A stretch of 64,000 bases of DNA from CAZRCZ01 sp964598765 (GTDB taxonomy: Bacteria; Sumerlaeota; Sumerlaeia; MVZB01; JAJFLK01): the NCBI GenBank assembly GCA_964598765.1, contig CAZRCZ010000001.1:390577-454576 (forward strand). Reading direction: 5' to 3'. The position numbers were made by a program, and so were the translations under genes. Each line of letters begins with the position of its first letter. Within the stretch, counting starts at the first letter, position 1. Under the pieces are notes generated by a model, which was not told where the DNA came from, made no database searches, and worked only from the letters and a program-made list of their open reading frames with translations. Below are positions 37,644 to 47,800 of the stretch, piece after piece.

Positions 37644-39479
37644 TTATTCGGAGGCATAAAGCATCTCCATGGAAACCTGTTTGCCTTGGCGTTTCATTCG
37701 ATCCAAGAAGGTGGGAATGTAACCCGTCGGGCGGTGATGGCCTTGAACTTTGCCCCCTTCGACGCTCTTAACCTCAAAACCAAAAACCGGCTGAATAACA
37801 ATCTGGTCTTCCTCCAGCGCGGTGACCTCGACAATTTCGGTGACGCGGCGCGAGCCGTCGAGAAAACGGTTTTGGTGAACAATCAGTTGTACGGCGGACC
37901 GGATTTGTTCGCGCACGGCCTTGTGCGGAAGATCGAGTCCGGCCATGAGGACCATTGTTTCCAAACGCGCCAGCGCGTCGCGGGCATTGTTGGCATGGAC
38001 CGTCGTGAGGGAACCGTCGTGGCCGGTGTTCATCGCTTGAAGCATGTCGAGCGCCTCGGCGTGACGACACTCGCCGACGACGATACGGTCGGGTCTCATG
38101 CGCAACGCTTCGACAACCAAATCTTGAATCGAAACTTTGCCGACACCTTCCGTGTTTGCGGGACGCGATTGAAGGCGGACGACGTGGGGCTGATCGAGGC
38201 GAAGTTCGGCAGTGTCCTCTATCGTGACAATGCGTTGATCGGCGGGAATAAACGCGGAAAGCAGATTGAGAAGCGTGGTTTTTCCGGAGCCGGTTCCTCC
38301 CGCGACGACGATGTTTTGACGTTCCTGCACGGCGAGCTTGAGGAAGTCGGTCATGGCGCGGGTCATTGTGCCGAGTCGGATGAGTTCGTCGAGACCGAGG
38401 TTGTGGTGGAACTTGCGGATGGTGATTTTCGTTCCGTCGAGCGCGATGGGAGGAAGGACCGCGTGCAGGCGCGAACCGTCTTCGAGCATGGCGTTGACGG
38501 TCGGAGCGGATTCGTCAATCCGACGCTGGGACGCTCGCAACATGCGGTAGAGGACTTGGCGCGTGTGTTCTTCGCCGAGGAAAAAGCGGTCGGATTTGTA
38601 AAGTTTCCCCTTCGTTTCGTAATAGATCGTTGTGGGATCGTTGACCATCACTTCGGACACGACGGGATCGTCCATCAAAACTTGAAGCGGACCGAATCCG
38701 AGAATGTCGTCAATCGCCTCCTTCTCGACTTGCGGGACTTCATCTTCGGTGAGGGTTCCCTTCTGATAGAATTCATTGAGAACGATGTAGCGAATCTGCT
38801 GGCAAACGATTTCGCGCGCCTGTTTGTCGTCGAGCGCCTCCTCATGAATCCGCTGGAGATCAACCCGGTTGTTCAGAATTTCGCGGATTTGTGGGGTGAA
38901 GGATCGTCTCGGAGCGGATGCGGAGGGAGCGGCAGGAGCTTGACGTGCTTCGATGCGCGGAACCGTCGCTGAAGCCCCCTTGGGTTGACTTGGTTGGACT
39001 CCTTCTTTGGAGCGGCTTTCAAAGGGATGCGTGGTGTTCGCCGGGTTCCGCAGTTCGCGGACCGGGGGACCCGGAAAAGCATCCGTCTGCGCGACACCGG
39101 AACCATGTCCCTTCGCCTTTTGCGGGACGGTCTCCGCTCGCTCGTCGCTTTCGTTCGGTTCAAGCTGGAGAAAAGCAAAACCAATCTGAATCACGTCCCC
39201 CGCCTTTAACGGATGAGGAGCGCAAGGTTGAAGACGGCTCTTGTTGAGATATGTTCCCTGTGTGCTTCCCAAATCCTCGATCAGGTAATTCCCGCTTGGA
39301 TCGCAATAAACAAGCGCGTGTTGACGGGAAATTTCCGGGCGATCCAGAATCAGCTGGGCAGGTTCGCTCCGCCCGATCATCATGGCTCCGCGCGAGGAAT
39401 CCCAATGGTATTGTTGCTCGTCGGCGGAATCGGGATTGGGTCGAATGCGAAGGCAGGATTGCATGGGTTGCTTATCCAT
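37644..39479 (-). CDS. FHA-CpaF fusion: Tad secretion ATPase with N-terminal forkhead-associated domain
   Basis: A 611-residue fusion. Residues about 20-110 form an FHA domain with MIGRSEP, EISRQHALV and DLGSTQGTYLN, close to the phosphothreonine-binding consensus. After a Pro/Ser-rich linker (about 110-180) comes a full CpaF/TadA ATPase: helical N-domain, Walker A GGTGSGKTT at 394-402, TIEDTAELRL, RPDRIVVGECRHAEA and LTTVHANNARDA. It is probably the main assembly ATPase. The FHA head could bind a phosphorylated partner and tie pilus activity to Thr phosphorylation; no Ser/Thr kinase gene is in the window. The ATG at 39479 is preferred over a TTG at 39491; neither has a strong ribosome site. 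Confidence 0.9.
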   Translation of the reverse strand: MDKQPMQSCLRIRPNPDSADEQQYHWDSSRGAMMIGRSEPAQLILDRPEISRQHALVYCDPSGNYLIEDLGSTQGTYLNKSRLQPCAPHPLKAGDVIQIGFAFLQLEPNESDERAETVPQKAKGHGSGVAQTDAFPGPPVRELRNPANTTHPFESRSKEGVQPSQPKGASATVPRIEARQAPAAPSASAPRRSFTPQIREILNNRVDLQRIHEEALDDKQAREIVCQQIRYIVLNEFYQKGTLTEDEVPQVEKEAIDDILGFGPLQVLMDDPVVSEVMVNDPTTIYYETKGKLYKSDRFFLGEEHTRQVLYRMLRASQRRIDESAPTVNAMLEDGSRLHAVLPPIALDGTKITIRKFHHNLGLDELIRLGTMTRAMTDFLKLAVQERQNIVVAGGTGSGKTTLLNLLSAFIPADQRIVTIEDTAELRLDQPHVVRLQSRPANTEGVGKVSIQDLVVEALRMRPDRIVVGECRHAEALDMLQAMNTGHDGSLTTVHANNARDALARLETMVLMAGLDLPHKAVREQIRSAVQLIVHQNRFLDGSRRVTEIVEVTALEEDQIVIQPVFGFEVKSVEGGKVQGHHRPTGYIPTFLDRMKRQGKQVSMEMLYASE

Positions 39480-39490
39480 CTTGCTCAACA

Positions 39491-39570
39491 AATCTTGTCG
39501 ATCCTGCGAATCCTGTCAAATCGTCGCATCAGAAAAGTAAAAGGACAGGATTTGCAAGATTGACAAGATT
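39491..39570. repeat. AGGAT/CAAGAT-family inverted repeat between secretin and FHA-CpaF
   Basis: Arms 39491-39517 and 39544-39570 (27 bases each) are inverted copies with 24 of 27 matches, made of gacaggatt/tgacaagatt units. The element fills the only sizeable gap inside the Tad operon core. Single arms of the same style occur at about 37626-37645 and 62294-62327. Confidence 0.8.
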
Positions 39571-39591
39571 CAGCTTCATCCATGACTCACA

Positions 39592-41076
39592 TCATCGGAG
39601 TTTGCCGCGAGACTCGTCGGTTCGTCGCTTCACGTCATCCTTGACCGGCGCGGCCTCTTCGGAAAACTTCGGCTCGGTCGCCCCCTGCACGGTCGGCGCG
39701 CGCAACGTCATGAAGTAGGCGTCCACCGTGTCTTTCCCCACTTTTTTGGACTTGCGGAAGAAAAGATTCACGATTGGAATGCGCTGGAGAAACGGCGTGC
39801 CGGCCGTGTCTTGACTGTTCACCGATGAGCGCGATCCCCCCAACACGACCACTTCATCCCTGCGGGAAATGAAACTGCTTTCCAACGTGCTTTCCTTGGT
39901 TTGAATGGCTCCCGGATCCCCGATGAAACTGGAAACCTCGACGCTTACCTTGGTTTCAAACTGATCGTTGCCCTGATACGTCGGCTGAATTTTCATCAGT
40001 TGGCCGACCGTGACCTTTTCAAGATTGGCCACTTGAACGCCGCTGACCGGAACGTGGAGGGTGCGGGTGCTTTTAACCTCCGCCTTTTCGCCGCTCCGCA
40101 CTGAAGCATGTTGTTTGGAGACGTTCGTCGCGACGCCGCTTTCAACGAGCGCGTTAATATTCTGCTTGAATGAACCGAGCGAAATCGTCGGATAGGTCAT
40201 GCTTCCCCCCGGCCCGGTTTTGAAGGACCAGCCGCTCGATTCAATTGTGGATATCTGTCCGAGGAGATCGTTCCTGCCGATGTCGTGCCCCTTGCCCATG
40301 TCAATCGCATAGGCTTCAATGTCAATTTCGATCTGCGGCGGCATGACCTTGACGTTGTTGACGATCCGCGATGAGTCAAAGAATTTGGAGGCCGTCGCCA
40401 ATAAATCTTCCTTTTGGCGGTCGGAATAGACGGTCCCGTTGAGCGTCAGCATCTTTTGCCCGTCCAGACCCAATTCCGAACCGACTTGGATTTCCTTGCT
40501 TCCGCGGTCCTGCAAATCGCGCTGGAGCCGGCTCAAATCCTCGTCGAAATAGGCGCGCTCGGTCAGGTCCAAAATCGCGTCGCCGTTGGCTCGCTTTTGA
40601 TTGTCAATCCGCTTGCCGTCGTCGCGCGAGACGATCTTGCCTTTGATCTCGATGGTGTCTCCGGCCCGCACGATCAGGACGCCCGGAATGCCGCCGAGCG
40701 CCTCCTTCACGCGCTTCAGGACGTTTTCCATCGAAATGCCGGTCACGTCCACGGTGTAGCGCAGAAGTCCGGCGGTTCCTTTCTTCTGAACCAACAGAGT
40801 CGTTGTTCCCCCGCTCAATCCTTTGATGATCAATCTTCCTTCCTCGATCGGTTTGGCCATGAGAATTTTGCCGTCGGCGATTTCAAATTTCTCCACGTCC
40901 TCGATGACCTTTTCATCGCCGACCTGCAAGGGAATCCGGCTCGCTTCGGCAACTCCGGCTGTTGGGAAGGCGGGCGCGGTCGTAATTTGTCCTTGGCCCG
41001 TCATCGGTCTCCAAGCCAAGAAAAGCAACTCCGCGCCCAGCATGAAGATTTGAGTCAATTTGATTGGATTCATCAT
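39592..41076 (-). CDS. cpaC: Tad secretin (CpaC/RcpA-like)
   Basis: A 494-residue outer-membrane secretin. A signal sequence is followed by the pilus/secretin N-terminal domain (about 45-115, IPLQVGDEKVIEDVE), a BON-like segment (about 125-215, NVLKRVKEALGGIPGVL), and the secretin beta-barrel domain (from about 235) with the late LGGSRSSVNSQDTAGTPFLQ and RIPIVNLFFRKS motifs typical of the family. It forms the gated channel through which the pilus or substrates pass. It starts six bases after cpaB. The C-terminus is charged and probably disordered. Confidence 0.93.
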   Translation of the reverse strand: MMNPIKLTQIFMLGAELLFLAWRPMTGQGQITTAPAFPTAGVAEASRIPLQVGDEKVIEDVEKFEIADGKILMAKPIEEGRLIIKGLSGGTTTLLVQKKGTAGLLRYTVDVTGISMENVLKRVKEALGGIPGVLIVRAGDTIEIKGKIVSRDDGKRIDNQKRANGDAILDLTERAYFDEDLSRLQRDLQDRGSKEIQVGSELGLDGQKMLTLNGTVYSDRQKEDLLATASKFFDSSRIVNNVKVMPPQIEIDIEAYAIDMGKGHDIGRNDLLGQISTIESSGWSFKTGPGGSMTYPTISLGSFKQNINALVESGVATNVSKQHASVRSGEKAEVKSTRTLHVPVSGVQVANLEKVTVGQLMKIQPTYQGNDQFETKVSVEVSSFIGDPGAIQTKESTLESSFISRRDEVVVLGGSRSSVNSQDTAGTPFLQRIPIVNLFFRKSKKVGKDTVDAYFMTLRAPTVQGATEPKFSEEAAPVKDDVKRRTDESRGKLR

Positions 41077-41082
41077 GGCGAA

Positions 41083-42033
41083 TTACCTTTTTTCTCCGCG
41101 AGATTTCGATTGATCCCCCGATTGCTGGTCATTCGACGTGCTTCCGGTCTTGGGCATCCCGATAAATTCAAGCAGGCCGTCAAGTTTCAACGGCGGACCC
41201 GGAGGGTTCATTTTGCCATCCGAGGGATTGCGCAACGTAAGAGTAAACTTCGCGTCGGCGTGGTTCATGGCGAACGCCAAAATCCGGTCCTCTTCGGGAG
41301 ACAAAGCCACCGTGATGCTGTTGGCTCCCGGCTTGGACGCGGCTCCGAGTTTGTTGTAGGGATTATCAGCGGCGATTTCATCCGAGGTTTGCGTTTCCGA
41401 TCCGACCGCCAAAATTTCGACGTTTTGAAGGATATAAGTCGTCAGGGCTTCTCCTTCGGAGCGTCGGCGCATGGGGATTTCAATCTTGCCCGTCCCTTGT
41501 CCCAATTGCATCGGGATTTCCGCTTTCTGAGTATCCGCTTCCTCTTTGCCCGGCAATTTCAAGCTGACCAAAATATCCACCCGGTCTTTCACGTCAATCA
41601 GGCCGGAGACCGCCGCGACCTTATCCACCGGAATTGAAATCGCCCGTTTGCCCGATTCGATTCGGGGACGCCAATCGGCGGTGGGCGTTTTGTTCAAGCG
41701 ACCGACCAACATACTTTCTAGAACAGGCGAACCGTTGGAGATGGCCTTTGCGGCTTGCCGTCCATAAAGCAAATTGGTGTTATCGGGTGGCGTCAATTCT
41801 CCTTTGATGTGTCGCCAAATGCTCGAGGAGTCCCCGCCCGCCGGAATCGAGACGGACGCGACTTTCAAATCTTCGCTCTTCAGCGTGTCTCCTTGTTTGA
41901 TGTCGCGCGAGGCAACGACACAGGAAAACCGTTCGGCGTTGACCCGACTTTGCTTTTGCGCCCATCGCCAAATTCCCACGGCGGAAAATCCGGCCATGAG
42001 CAAGGCGACGACGATTGGAAGAAATCTCTTCAT
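41083..42033 (-). CDS. cpaB: Flp pilus assembly protein CpaB (RcpC)
   Basis: A 316-residue periplasmic protein with an N-terminal anchor (about 5-25) and a SAF domain (about 35-110, VASRDIKQGDTLKSEDLKV), then the CpaB-type region with ISIPVDKVAAVSGLIDVKDRVDILV. CpaB/RcpC helps assemble or stabilise the secretin. Ser, Lys and Gln residues dominate the C-terminal tail. It lies in the usual order between the prepilin peptidase and the secretin gene. Confidence 0.93.
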   Translation of the reverse strand: MKRFLPIVVALLMAGFSAVGIWRWAQKQSRVNAERFSCVVASRDIKQGDTLKSEDLKVASVSIPAGGDSSSIWRHIKGELTPPDNTNLLYGRQAAKAISNGSPVLESMLVGRLNKTPTADWRPRIESGKRAISIPVDKVAAVSGLIDVKDRVDILVSLKLPGKEEADTQKAEIPMQLGQGTGKIEIPMRRRSEGEALTTYILQNVEILAVGSETQTSDEIAADNPYNKLGAASKPGANSITVALSPEEDRILAFAMNHADAKFTLTLRNPSDGKMNPPGPPLKLDGLLEFIGMPKTGSTSNDQQSGDQSKSRGEKR

Positions 42034-42097
42034 TCAGAAATAAACCTTTTCCATGCGGCGAACGATTCCCGCGAATCATTCGCTCAAATTGCTTCGG

Positions 42098-42631
42098 TCA
42101 TCTTCCGATTTCGCCGGCCAGTCCGTAAAGAACAAACATTGCCCCCGCCGCAAGACAAGCGCCCAGCGGAATAGTCCTTTGAAATCCACGTCTTGCAAGG
42201 AGGCTGACGCCGTTGACGGCCAAGGCGACGATGACGCCGATCCACAGACCATAATAAAGGGTCATCAACCCGCCCCACGGTCCCAAAAAACATCCAATCG
42301 CCCCCATCAACTTCACGTCGCCGCCCCCGATCCAAGGCCGATTGAAAGCCAATCCGCCAAGCCATACCGCCAAGAAGGGTCCTCCTCCCGCGAAGACTCC
42401 AAGGACGCTTCGCGTCAGTCCGCGTATCGCTCCTGCCGCGAATCCGGCGCCTTTATCCATACTCGAACAACCGCCCGTCACGATTGCCAAGAGCAGTCCG
42501 CCAGCCAAGGCCCCTAACGTAAGCTTGTTGGGGATTTTCCCGCTGGAAAGGTCAGTGTAAACGACCCCCGCGAGAATGCCCGATATGACGATCAGGCGGA
42601 ATATCTCAAGCATCCCGGCCAAATCGTTCAC
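42098..42631 (-). CDS. cpaA: prepilin peptidase (CpaA/TadV-type, A24 family)
   Basis: A 177-residue aspartic prepilin peptidase of the short TadV/CpaA type, without the N-terminal methylase domain. The two catalytic Asp residues are Asp27 (VYTDLSSGKIPN) and Asp105 in GGGDVKLMG. Six hydrophobic segments are visible. It should cleave the Flp subunit and TadE-like pseudopilins after Gly. The start codon is GTG at 42631, supported by GGAGG nine bases upstream. It is the second gene of the Tad operon. Confidence 0.92.
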   Translation of the reverse strand: MNDLAGMLEIFRLIVISGILAGVVYTDLSSGKIPNKLTLGALAGGLLLAIVTGGCSSMDKGAGFAAGAIRGLTRSVLGVFAGGGPFLAVWLGGLAFNRPWIGGGDVKLMGAIGCFLGPWGGLMTLYYGLWIGVIVALAVNGVSLLARRGFQRTIPLGACLAAGAMFVLYGLAGEIGR

Positions 42632-42678
42632 GGGCGTTTTCCTCCGGGCACCAATGAAGCCTGCCCCTCTAGGCTCGC

Positions 42679-42963
42679 TTAGTCGCGCTTGAAGTCGGTT
42701 CCTTGTCGGCTCGTGGAGTCCCCTTCGGAGGCCGTTGCCGCGCCTTGCGCCGCCACCGATCCCGCCGAAGTTTGCGAAGTCTGCGCCGCCACCGTCCCTC
42801 CCATGACGGACGTGGCTTCCGACACTTTGCCTTGCGCGGCCACGCCGAACTTCAGAATGGCGAACGCGGCGAAAATGGCTATTCCGACCGCCAAAAGGAC
42901 ATATTCCAGAATCGTCGCTCCGGACGACCGGCCAAATTTTCCGCGATTTCGATACGCTTTCAT
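42679..42963 (-). CDS. flp: Flp major pilin
   Basis: A 94-residue type IVb prepilin. The short basic leader ends SSG at residue 15; cleavage would give ATILEYVLLAVGIAIFAAFA, with Glu at +5 and Tyr at +6, the Flp signature. The mature pilin ends in an Ala/Ser/Thr/Gln-rich tail with a charged C-terminus. It is the first gene of the operon and has the best ribosome site in the region (AAAGGAGGAAAGG), as expected for an abundant subunit. Confidence 0.93.
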   Translation of the reverse strand: MKAYRNRGKFGRSSGATILEYVLLAVGIAIFAAFAILKFGVAAQGKVSEATSVMGGTVAAQTSQTSAGSVAAQGAATASEGDSTSRQGTDFKRD

Positions 42964-43023
42964 GATCCCTTTCCTCCTTTCGTCGAATGGTCAGATGAGT
43001 CTCTCGCGTCGCTCATCCACATT

Positions 43024-43053
43024 CATATTGGTCCCCCTTGGCAACCCTGTCAA
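43024..43053 (-). promoter_or_regulatory. candidate promoter of the Tad operon
   Basis: On the minus strand a perfect TTGACA (43053-43048) is followed 18 bases later by AATATG (43029-43024), or 20 bases later by TATGAA. The -10 is poor, so the call is tentative; it lies about 60 bases upstream of the flp start. Confidence 0.35.
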
Positions 43054-43082
43054 GTGGTATGAGGGGACGCGCGACTCGTCGG

Positions 43083-43997
43083 TCACGGTTTGGCTGGACC
43101 GTATCCCTCGGCAGGTTGGCCGGAGTCTTGAAGTTTTCCGCAAGCCCAGAGCACGCCGCGCGTGACCAGATCGAGATAGCGCGCGTCGCCGACCGTTTCG
43201 TTGTTGTGTCCGATGGTCGTTGAAAAAACGCGGGTTTTCTTGTCGCCGTAGAGGTTGGTCCAGACCACCGCCGAATTGGTGAAGTTCGGCTTGTTGTCCG
43301 GTTCCTGAACGCCGCGCGCCAAGACATGCGTGGCTTCGCGCACGACGATGTTATTGTAAAGCTCCTCGTGGATCGTGGTCCAGTCGGACATACCCTTGAC
43401 GGCCGGGTGCGCGGGATCAACAAAATGAACCGCGATCGGTTTTTGCGCGCCGTGTCCCGAAGATTGCACGCCCAAGTAATCGAACCAAAGCGAGTCGGTC
43501 GTGCCCGGCTGGACGGGCTTATTCACGTCGGGCGCGGTGCGATAACAGTGCATCGCGCAATGCAAATTGACGGCGGGGATGCCGGCGCGATGGGGCGCGA
43601 GAACCCCCTCGACAACGGCGGGGTCTTTGATGTCGGACGCGCATTCGTCGTGGATCACCACGTCGTAGCCGTCGGCGTAATGGGCATTTCCGTAAATTGA
43701 CATCGGCGGATGAGTGCTCTTATCGTCGCTGTAAATGATGTCAATCTTGACGTTGGCCCGGGCTTCGATGCCGGACTTGAGAAGATCTTGTTGCGCGGCG
43801 TAATCGTGGCAACATCCGCCGAGCAGCAACAGCGCCTTGAGAGGCCTCGGACGGGAGGAAACATTTTGCGCGGCGACGGAATGGATCGTTCCCGCCAAGA
43901 GAACCGTCGAGAACAGCGCCTTTGCCGCCAACCGTGAAATGTTCAATCCGTGGGTTGCGGCACGGGATAACGTGGGGAGATGATGGAATTTTTTCAT
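43083..43997 (-). CDS. ThuA-domain secreted protein
   Basis: A 304-residue protein with a signal peptide (about 1-40, ending SVAAQ) and a ThuA-like, glutamine-amidotransferase-fold domain: LLLGGCCHDYAAQQ, YDVVIHDECASDI, AVNLHCAMHCYR and VVWTNLYGDKKTRVFSTTIGH. ThuA-like proteins are linked to sugar (trehalose, glycan) use and are very common in PVC bacteria, but the reaction is not firmly known. The ATG at 43997 has AGAGG ten bases upstream; the frame is open to 44084. It lies 120 bases upstream of the Tad operon on the same strand; no clear terminator separates them. Confidence 0.88.
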   Translation of the reverse strand: MKKFHHLPTLSRAATHGLNISRLAAKALFSTVLLAGTIHSVAAQNVSSRPRPLKALLLLGGCCHDYAAQQDLLKSGIEARANVKIDIIYSDDKSTHPPMSIYGNAHYADGYDVVIHDECASDIKDPAVVEGVLAPHRAGIPAVNLHCAMHCYRTAPDVNKPVQPGTTDSLWFDYLGVQSSGHGAQKPIAVHFVDPAHPAVKGMSDWTTIHEELYNNIVVREATHVLARGVQEPDNKPNFTNSAVVWTNLYGDKKTRVFSTTIGHNNETVGDARYLDLVTRGVLWACGKLQDSGQPAEGYGPAKP

Positions 43998-44174
43998 GAC
44001 GAATTCGCCTCTGAATTTTGGGAATTGTGGATTCGCTTGGCGGTCCAAGGTTCGGCCCGAACTTTGAGCAATCCTTCCAACCAAGGCAAGGGAAATCGGC
44101 TTGACTCCATCCGAGACTCAAAGTCAAAATCTTTGATCCGGACCCGATCCTCGGGCGAGGGGAGGATTAGATTC

Positions 44175-44711
44175 GTGGAAGAGATCGAAGTTCCCACCGA
44201 ACATTTGCAGGAGGAGATCCATCATCGCGCGCACATGAGCGAGGCGCGGTGGATGTCGTGGGTCGCGCTTAGCTCCGCCATTCTGGCCGTGCTCGCGGCG
44301 GTCGCCGCGTTGCTGGCCGGAGACAACTCCAACGAGGCGATGATTGAGCAGATTCAAGCCTCGGATCAGTGGGCGTATTACCAAGCCAAGGGGATCAAGG
44401 CCGAAGTCCTCGAAGCCAAAATGCAGATGCTGGCCGCCGAGGGAAAGCCGGTCAGCGAAGAGGACAAGAAGAAGGCGGAGGATTACAAGGAAAAGAAGGA
44501 AAGCATAACTGAAGTCGCCAAGGAGAAAGAGGCTTCATCGATGAAGCATTTGCGCAAGCACGTTGTTTTTGCGCGTGGCGTAGCGCTCTTTCAGGTCGCC
44601 ATCGGCGTGGCGGCGATTTCGGTCCTGACACGGCGACGGTTGTATTGGTTCGTCGGATTGGCTTTGGGCGCGACCGGACTTTTCTTTCTCATTCAGGGAT
44701 TGATTTCGTGA
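44175..44711 (+). CDS. DUF4337-like two-helix membrane protein
   Basis: A 178-residue protein starting at a GTG with GGGAGGA eight bases upstream. It has an N-terminal helix (about 26-46, VALSSAILAVLAAVAALLAG), a central charged helical region with QASDQWAYYQAKGIK, and two C-terminal hydrophobic segments. This matches the DUF4337 family, whose function is unknown. The frame is open upstream to 43980, but that part overlaps the divergent ThuA gene. Confidence 0.75.
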   Translation: MEEIEVPTEHLQEEIHHRAHMSEARWMSWVALSSAILAVLAAVAALLAGDNSNEAMIEQIQASDQWAYYQAKGIKAEVLEAKMQMLAAEGKPVSEEDKKKAEDYKEKKESITEVAKEKEASSMKHLRKHVVFARGVALFQVAIGVAAISVLTRRRLYWFVGLALGATGLFFLIQGLIS

Positions 44712-44740
44712 GCCGCTCGCGCGCGTCGAGCAAAGCGCGT

Positions 44741-44770
44741 TTGACAAGACTTGAAGCGCGGGAGTAGCAT
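44741..44770 (+). promoter_or_regulatory. putative sigma-70 promoter of hybrid kinase
   Basis: TTGACA at 44741-44746 and TAGCAT at 44765-44770, spacing 18, lie 82 bases upstream of the kinase ATG. Confidence 0.45.
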
Positions 44771-44851
44771 TTTCCGGCAATCGTGGTGGTCCAAATTGGG
44801 GGAACTGGAATTCAGTCACGCACTGATTCAAGGAGTGTGTAGTTTCGGACG

Positions 44852-47800
44852 ATGAGCGCAAATCCAAATCCCGGACCCTTGCCCGCGCAGAGCGGCGGCC
44901 CGCTTCGCCCCGCCGTGGCGATCATGAATCGCCTACGGTATCCGAACAAGTTCGCCCTGATCAGCCTCTTCTTCATGCTCCCACTGGGGCTGGCCCTTTA
45001 TTTCTTCGTCTCGGAAATCAACAGCAAAATCGAATTCGGCGCGAAAGAGTTTCGCGGCGACATCTATCTGCGCCCACTTCGCCAATTGATGGAGAGCGTT
45101 CCCAACGCGAAAAGACGCGCGCGCGATTTCCTTGGGGGCGAAGTGCTTCAACGCCCTGATTTGATCACGCTTCATCAGGAAATTGACGGCCAGTTCGAGG
45201 CGGTTCGGAAAGTGGACCGGCAACTCGGCAACGAAATGGAAACCGCCGGACGCATGGATGCGCTTGACGAGAATTGGTCTTACTTGAAGGAAAAAGCGGT
45301 TCACGTGGACGCCGAAACCTCGGCCAAACTCTACGACAAAATGATCGAGGAGGTTAGATCGTTAATCTCCCTCGTGGGGGACACGTCGAATCTAATTCTC
45401 GATCCCGATTTGGATTCCTACTACATGATGGACGTAGTCCTTCTGCGCTTGCCCGATTCCGAGGAACAACTCGCGCAATTTCAATACCGCGTTCAGGAAA
45501 TTCTCAAGGACCAGACCATCACCCCGGAAGAACGCGCCGAAGTCATCACCATGAGCGGCCTCATCCGTTCCAACCTCGACGGCATGCGCCACAGCGTCGA
45601 AACCGCCATGAAAAACAATCCCGCCGACACGCTCCGCCCGACCCTCCAAAGCCCCTTCGAGGAATACGCCTCCTCCATCACCCAACTCTTCAACCAAGTG
45701 GATCGTCAGATCGTCCAACCCCAATCCCCGACGCTCACCCTCCCCGACTTCAACAGCCTCACCCAGCGCGCCCTCGACCAAAACTTCCGCTTCTGGGACC
45801 GCTCCGTCCTCCAACTCGACGACCTCCTCAACCGCCGCGTCGCCGCCTTCAAAACCCGCCGCCTCCAAGTCATCGCCTTCACCGTTGTCCTCCTTATGCT
45901 GGTTACTTACCTCTTTGTTGGTTTCTATTCGTCCGTCATGCGCACCGTCTCCCTCCTCGATCAAGCCTCCCGGCGCATGGTCCAAGGCCAAATGGAAGGC
46001 TCCGTCCGCATCGAAACCCGCGACGAAATGGCCTCCGTCGTCAACTCCTTCAACAACGTCGCCCACCGCCTCCGCTCCGAATGGGCTCAAGCCCAAGACG
46101 AATCCGAACGCGCCCACGCCGCCGAGAAAAAAGCCCGCGAGTCCGAACTCAAATACCGCACCATCTTCGAATCCGTCTCCGAAGGAATCTTCCAAACCAC
46201 TCTCGACGGACGCTACCTCAGCGCTAATCCGGCCCTCGCTCACATCTACGGCTACGATTCTCCCGAAGAACTCATCGCCTCCCTTCAGGACATCGGCAAA
46301 TCCCTCTACGCCGACCACACCCGTCGCAACGAATTCATCCGCATCATCTCCGCCACCGGCTCCGTCAACGGCTTCGTCTCCCAAGTCCGACGCAAAGACG
46401 CCAAAATCATCTGGATCCGCGAAAACGCACAAACCCTCCGCGACGACTCCGGCGCCGTCATCGGCTTCCAAGGCACCGTCGAAGACATCTCCGATCGCCA
46501 AGCCGCAGAACAAACTCTCCGCCAATCCGAACAACGCACCGCCGCCATCCTCGATAACGCCCTCGACGCCGTCGTCACCCTCGACCAAAACGGCCTCATC
46601 ATCGGCTGGAACTCCCAAGCCGAAGCCATCTACGGCTACCCCAAATCCTCCGCACTCGGCCAAAAATTCTCCTCCCTCGTCATCCCCGCCGACCTCCGCC
46701 AACCCCACGACCACGCCCTCGACCTCTACCTCCAACACGGCTCCGGCCCCCTCTTCAACAAACGCATCGAGGTCCTCTCCCTCCGCAACGACGCCTCTTC
46801 CTTCCCCTCCGAAGTCTCCATCGTCCCAACCTCCGTCAACAACAACACCACCTTCACCGAATTCGTCCGCGATATCTCCGACCGCAAATCCAACGAGGCC
46901 AAACTCCTCAACGCCAAACTCGCCGCCGACTCCGCCAACCTCGCCAAATCCAACTTCCTCGCCACCATCTCCCACGAACTCCGCACTCCCCTCAACGCCA
47001 TCCTCGGCTACTCCGAACTCCTCGCCGAACAATCCCTCGACCTCAACCTCCCCGACCTCTCCGCCGACCTCGACAAAATTCACTCCGCGGGATCCCTGCT
47101 TCTCAACCTCATCAACGATATTCTCGACCTTTCCAAAATCGAAGCGGGCAAGATGGACCTTTTTCTCGAAAACTTCTCCATCTCGCAAATGCTCAACGAT
47201 ATTGCATCCATCATTCATCCGTTGGCCGAAAAGAAATCCAATCGGCTTATCATCAATTGTCCGTCCGACATCGGCTCCATGCGCTCTGACTTGACCCGTA
47301 CGCGTCAGGCGGTTTTTAATCTTCTTTCCAACGCCTGCAAATTCACCGATCACGGGACCGTGACGCTCGATGTCGAGCGCGAGAACGACCGGGGACGGGA
47401 TTGGATTTCCCTCAAAGTCACCGATACCGGAATCGGCATGACGCCAGAACAAATGGGCAATCTCTTCCAAGCGTTTTCGCAGGCCGAGGCGTCCACGACC
47501 CGACGTTTTGGCGGAACAGGGCTGGGGCTGGCCATCAGCAAGAAACTTTGCAATCTGATGGGAGGCGATATTACCGTCCACAGTGAGATCGGGAAGGGAT
47601 CAGCCTTTACCATTCGGCTTCCGGCCACGGTCGAACAACTTGCCGAAGCCCCTTCGTTCAAGCCTCTGCGTTCCACTGAAGCCCCGCAACCTCCCGCCGA
47701 CACAGGGGCGAACACCGTGCTCGTCGTGGACGATGATCCGGTGGTCCATGAACTCCTCCGTCATTATTTAGTACGCGAAGGATTTCACGTCGTTTCGATC

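Noticed and set aside
37629..38972. 447-residue plus-strand frame opposite the FHA-CpaF gene
   Set aside because: Antisense shadow; the minus strand has Walker and FHA motifs.
45885..47294. 469-residue plus-strand frame rich in Ser, Pro and Thr
   Set aside because: Out-of-frame shadow of the same C-biased kinase segment.
45392..47581. 729-residue open frame on the minus strand opposite the hybrid kinase
   Set aside because: Composition is almost only Gly, Val, Glu and Asp; it exists because the coding strand avoids G-ending codons there. No domain, and the plus-strand kinase is unmistakable.
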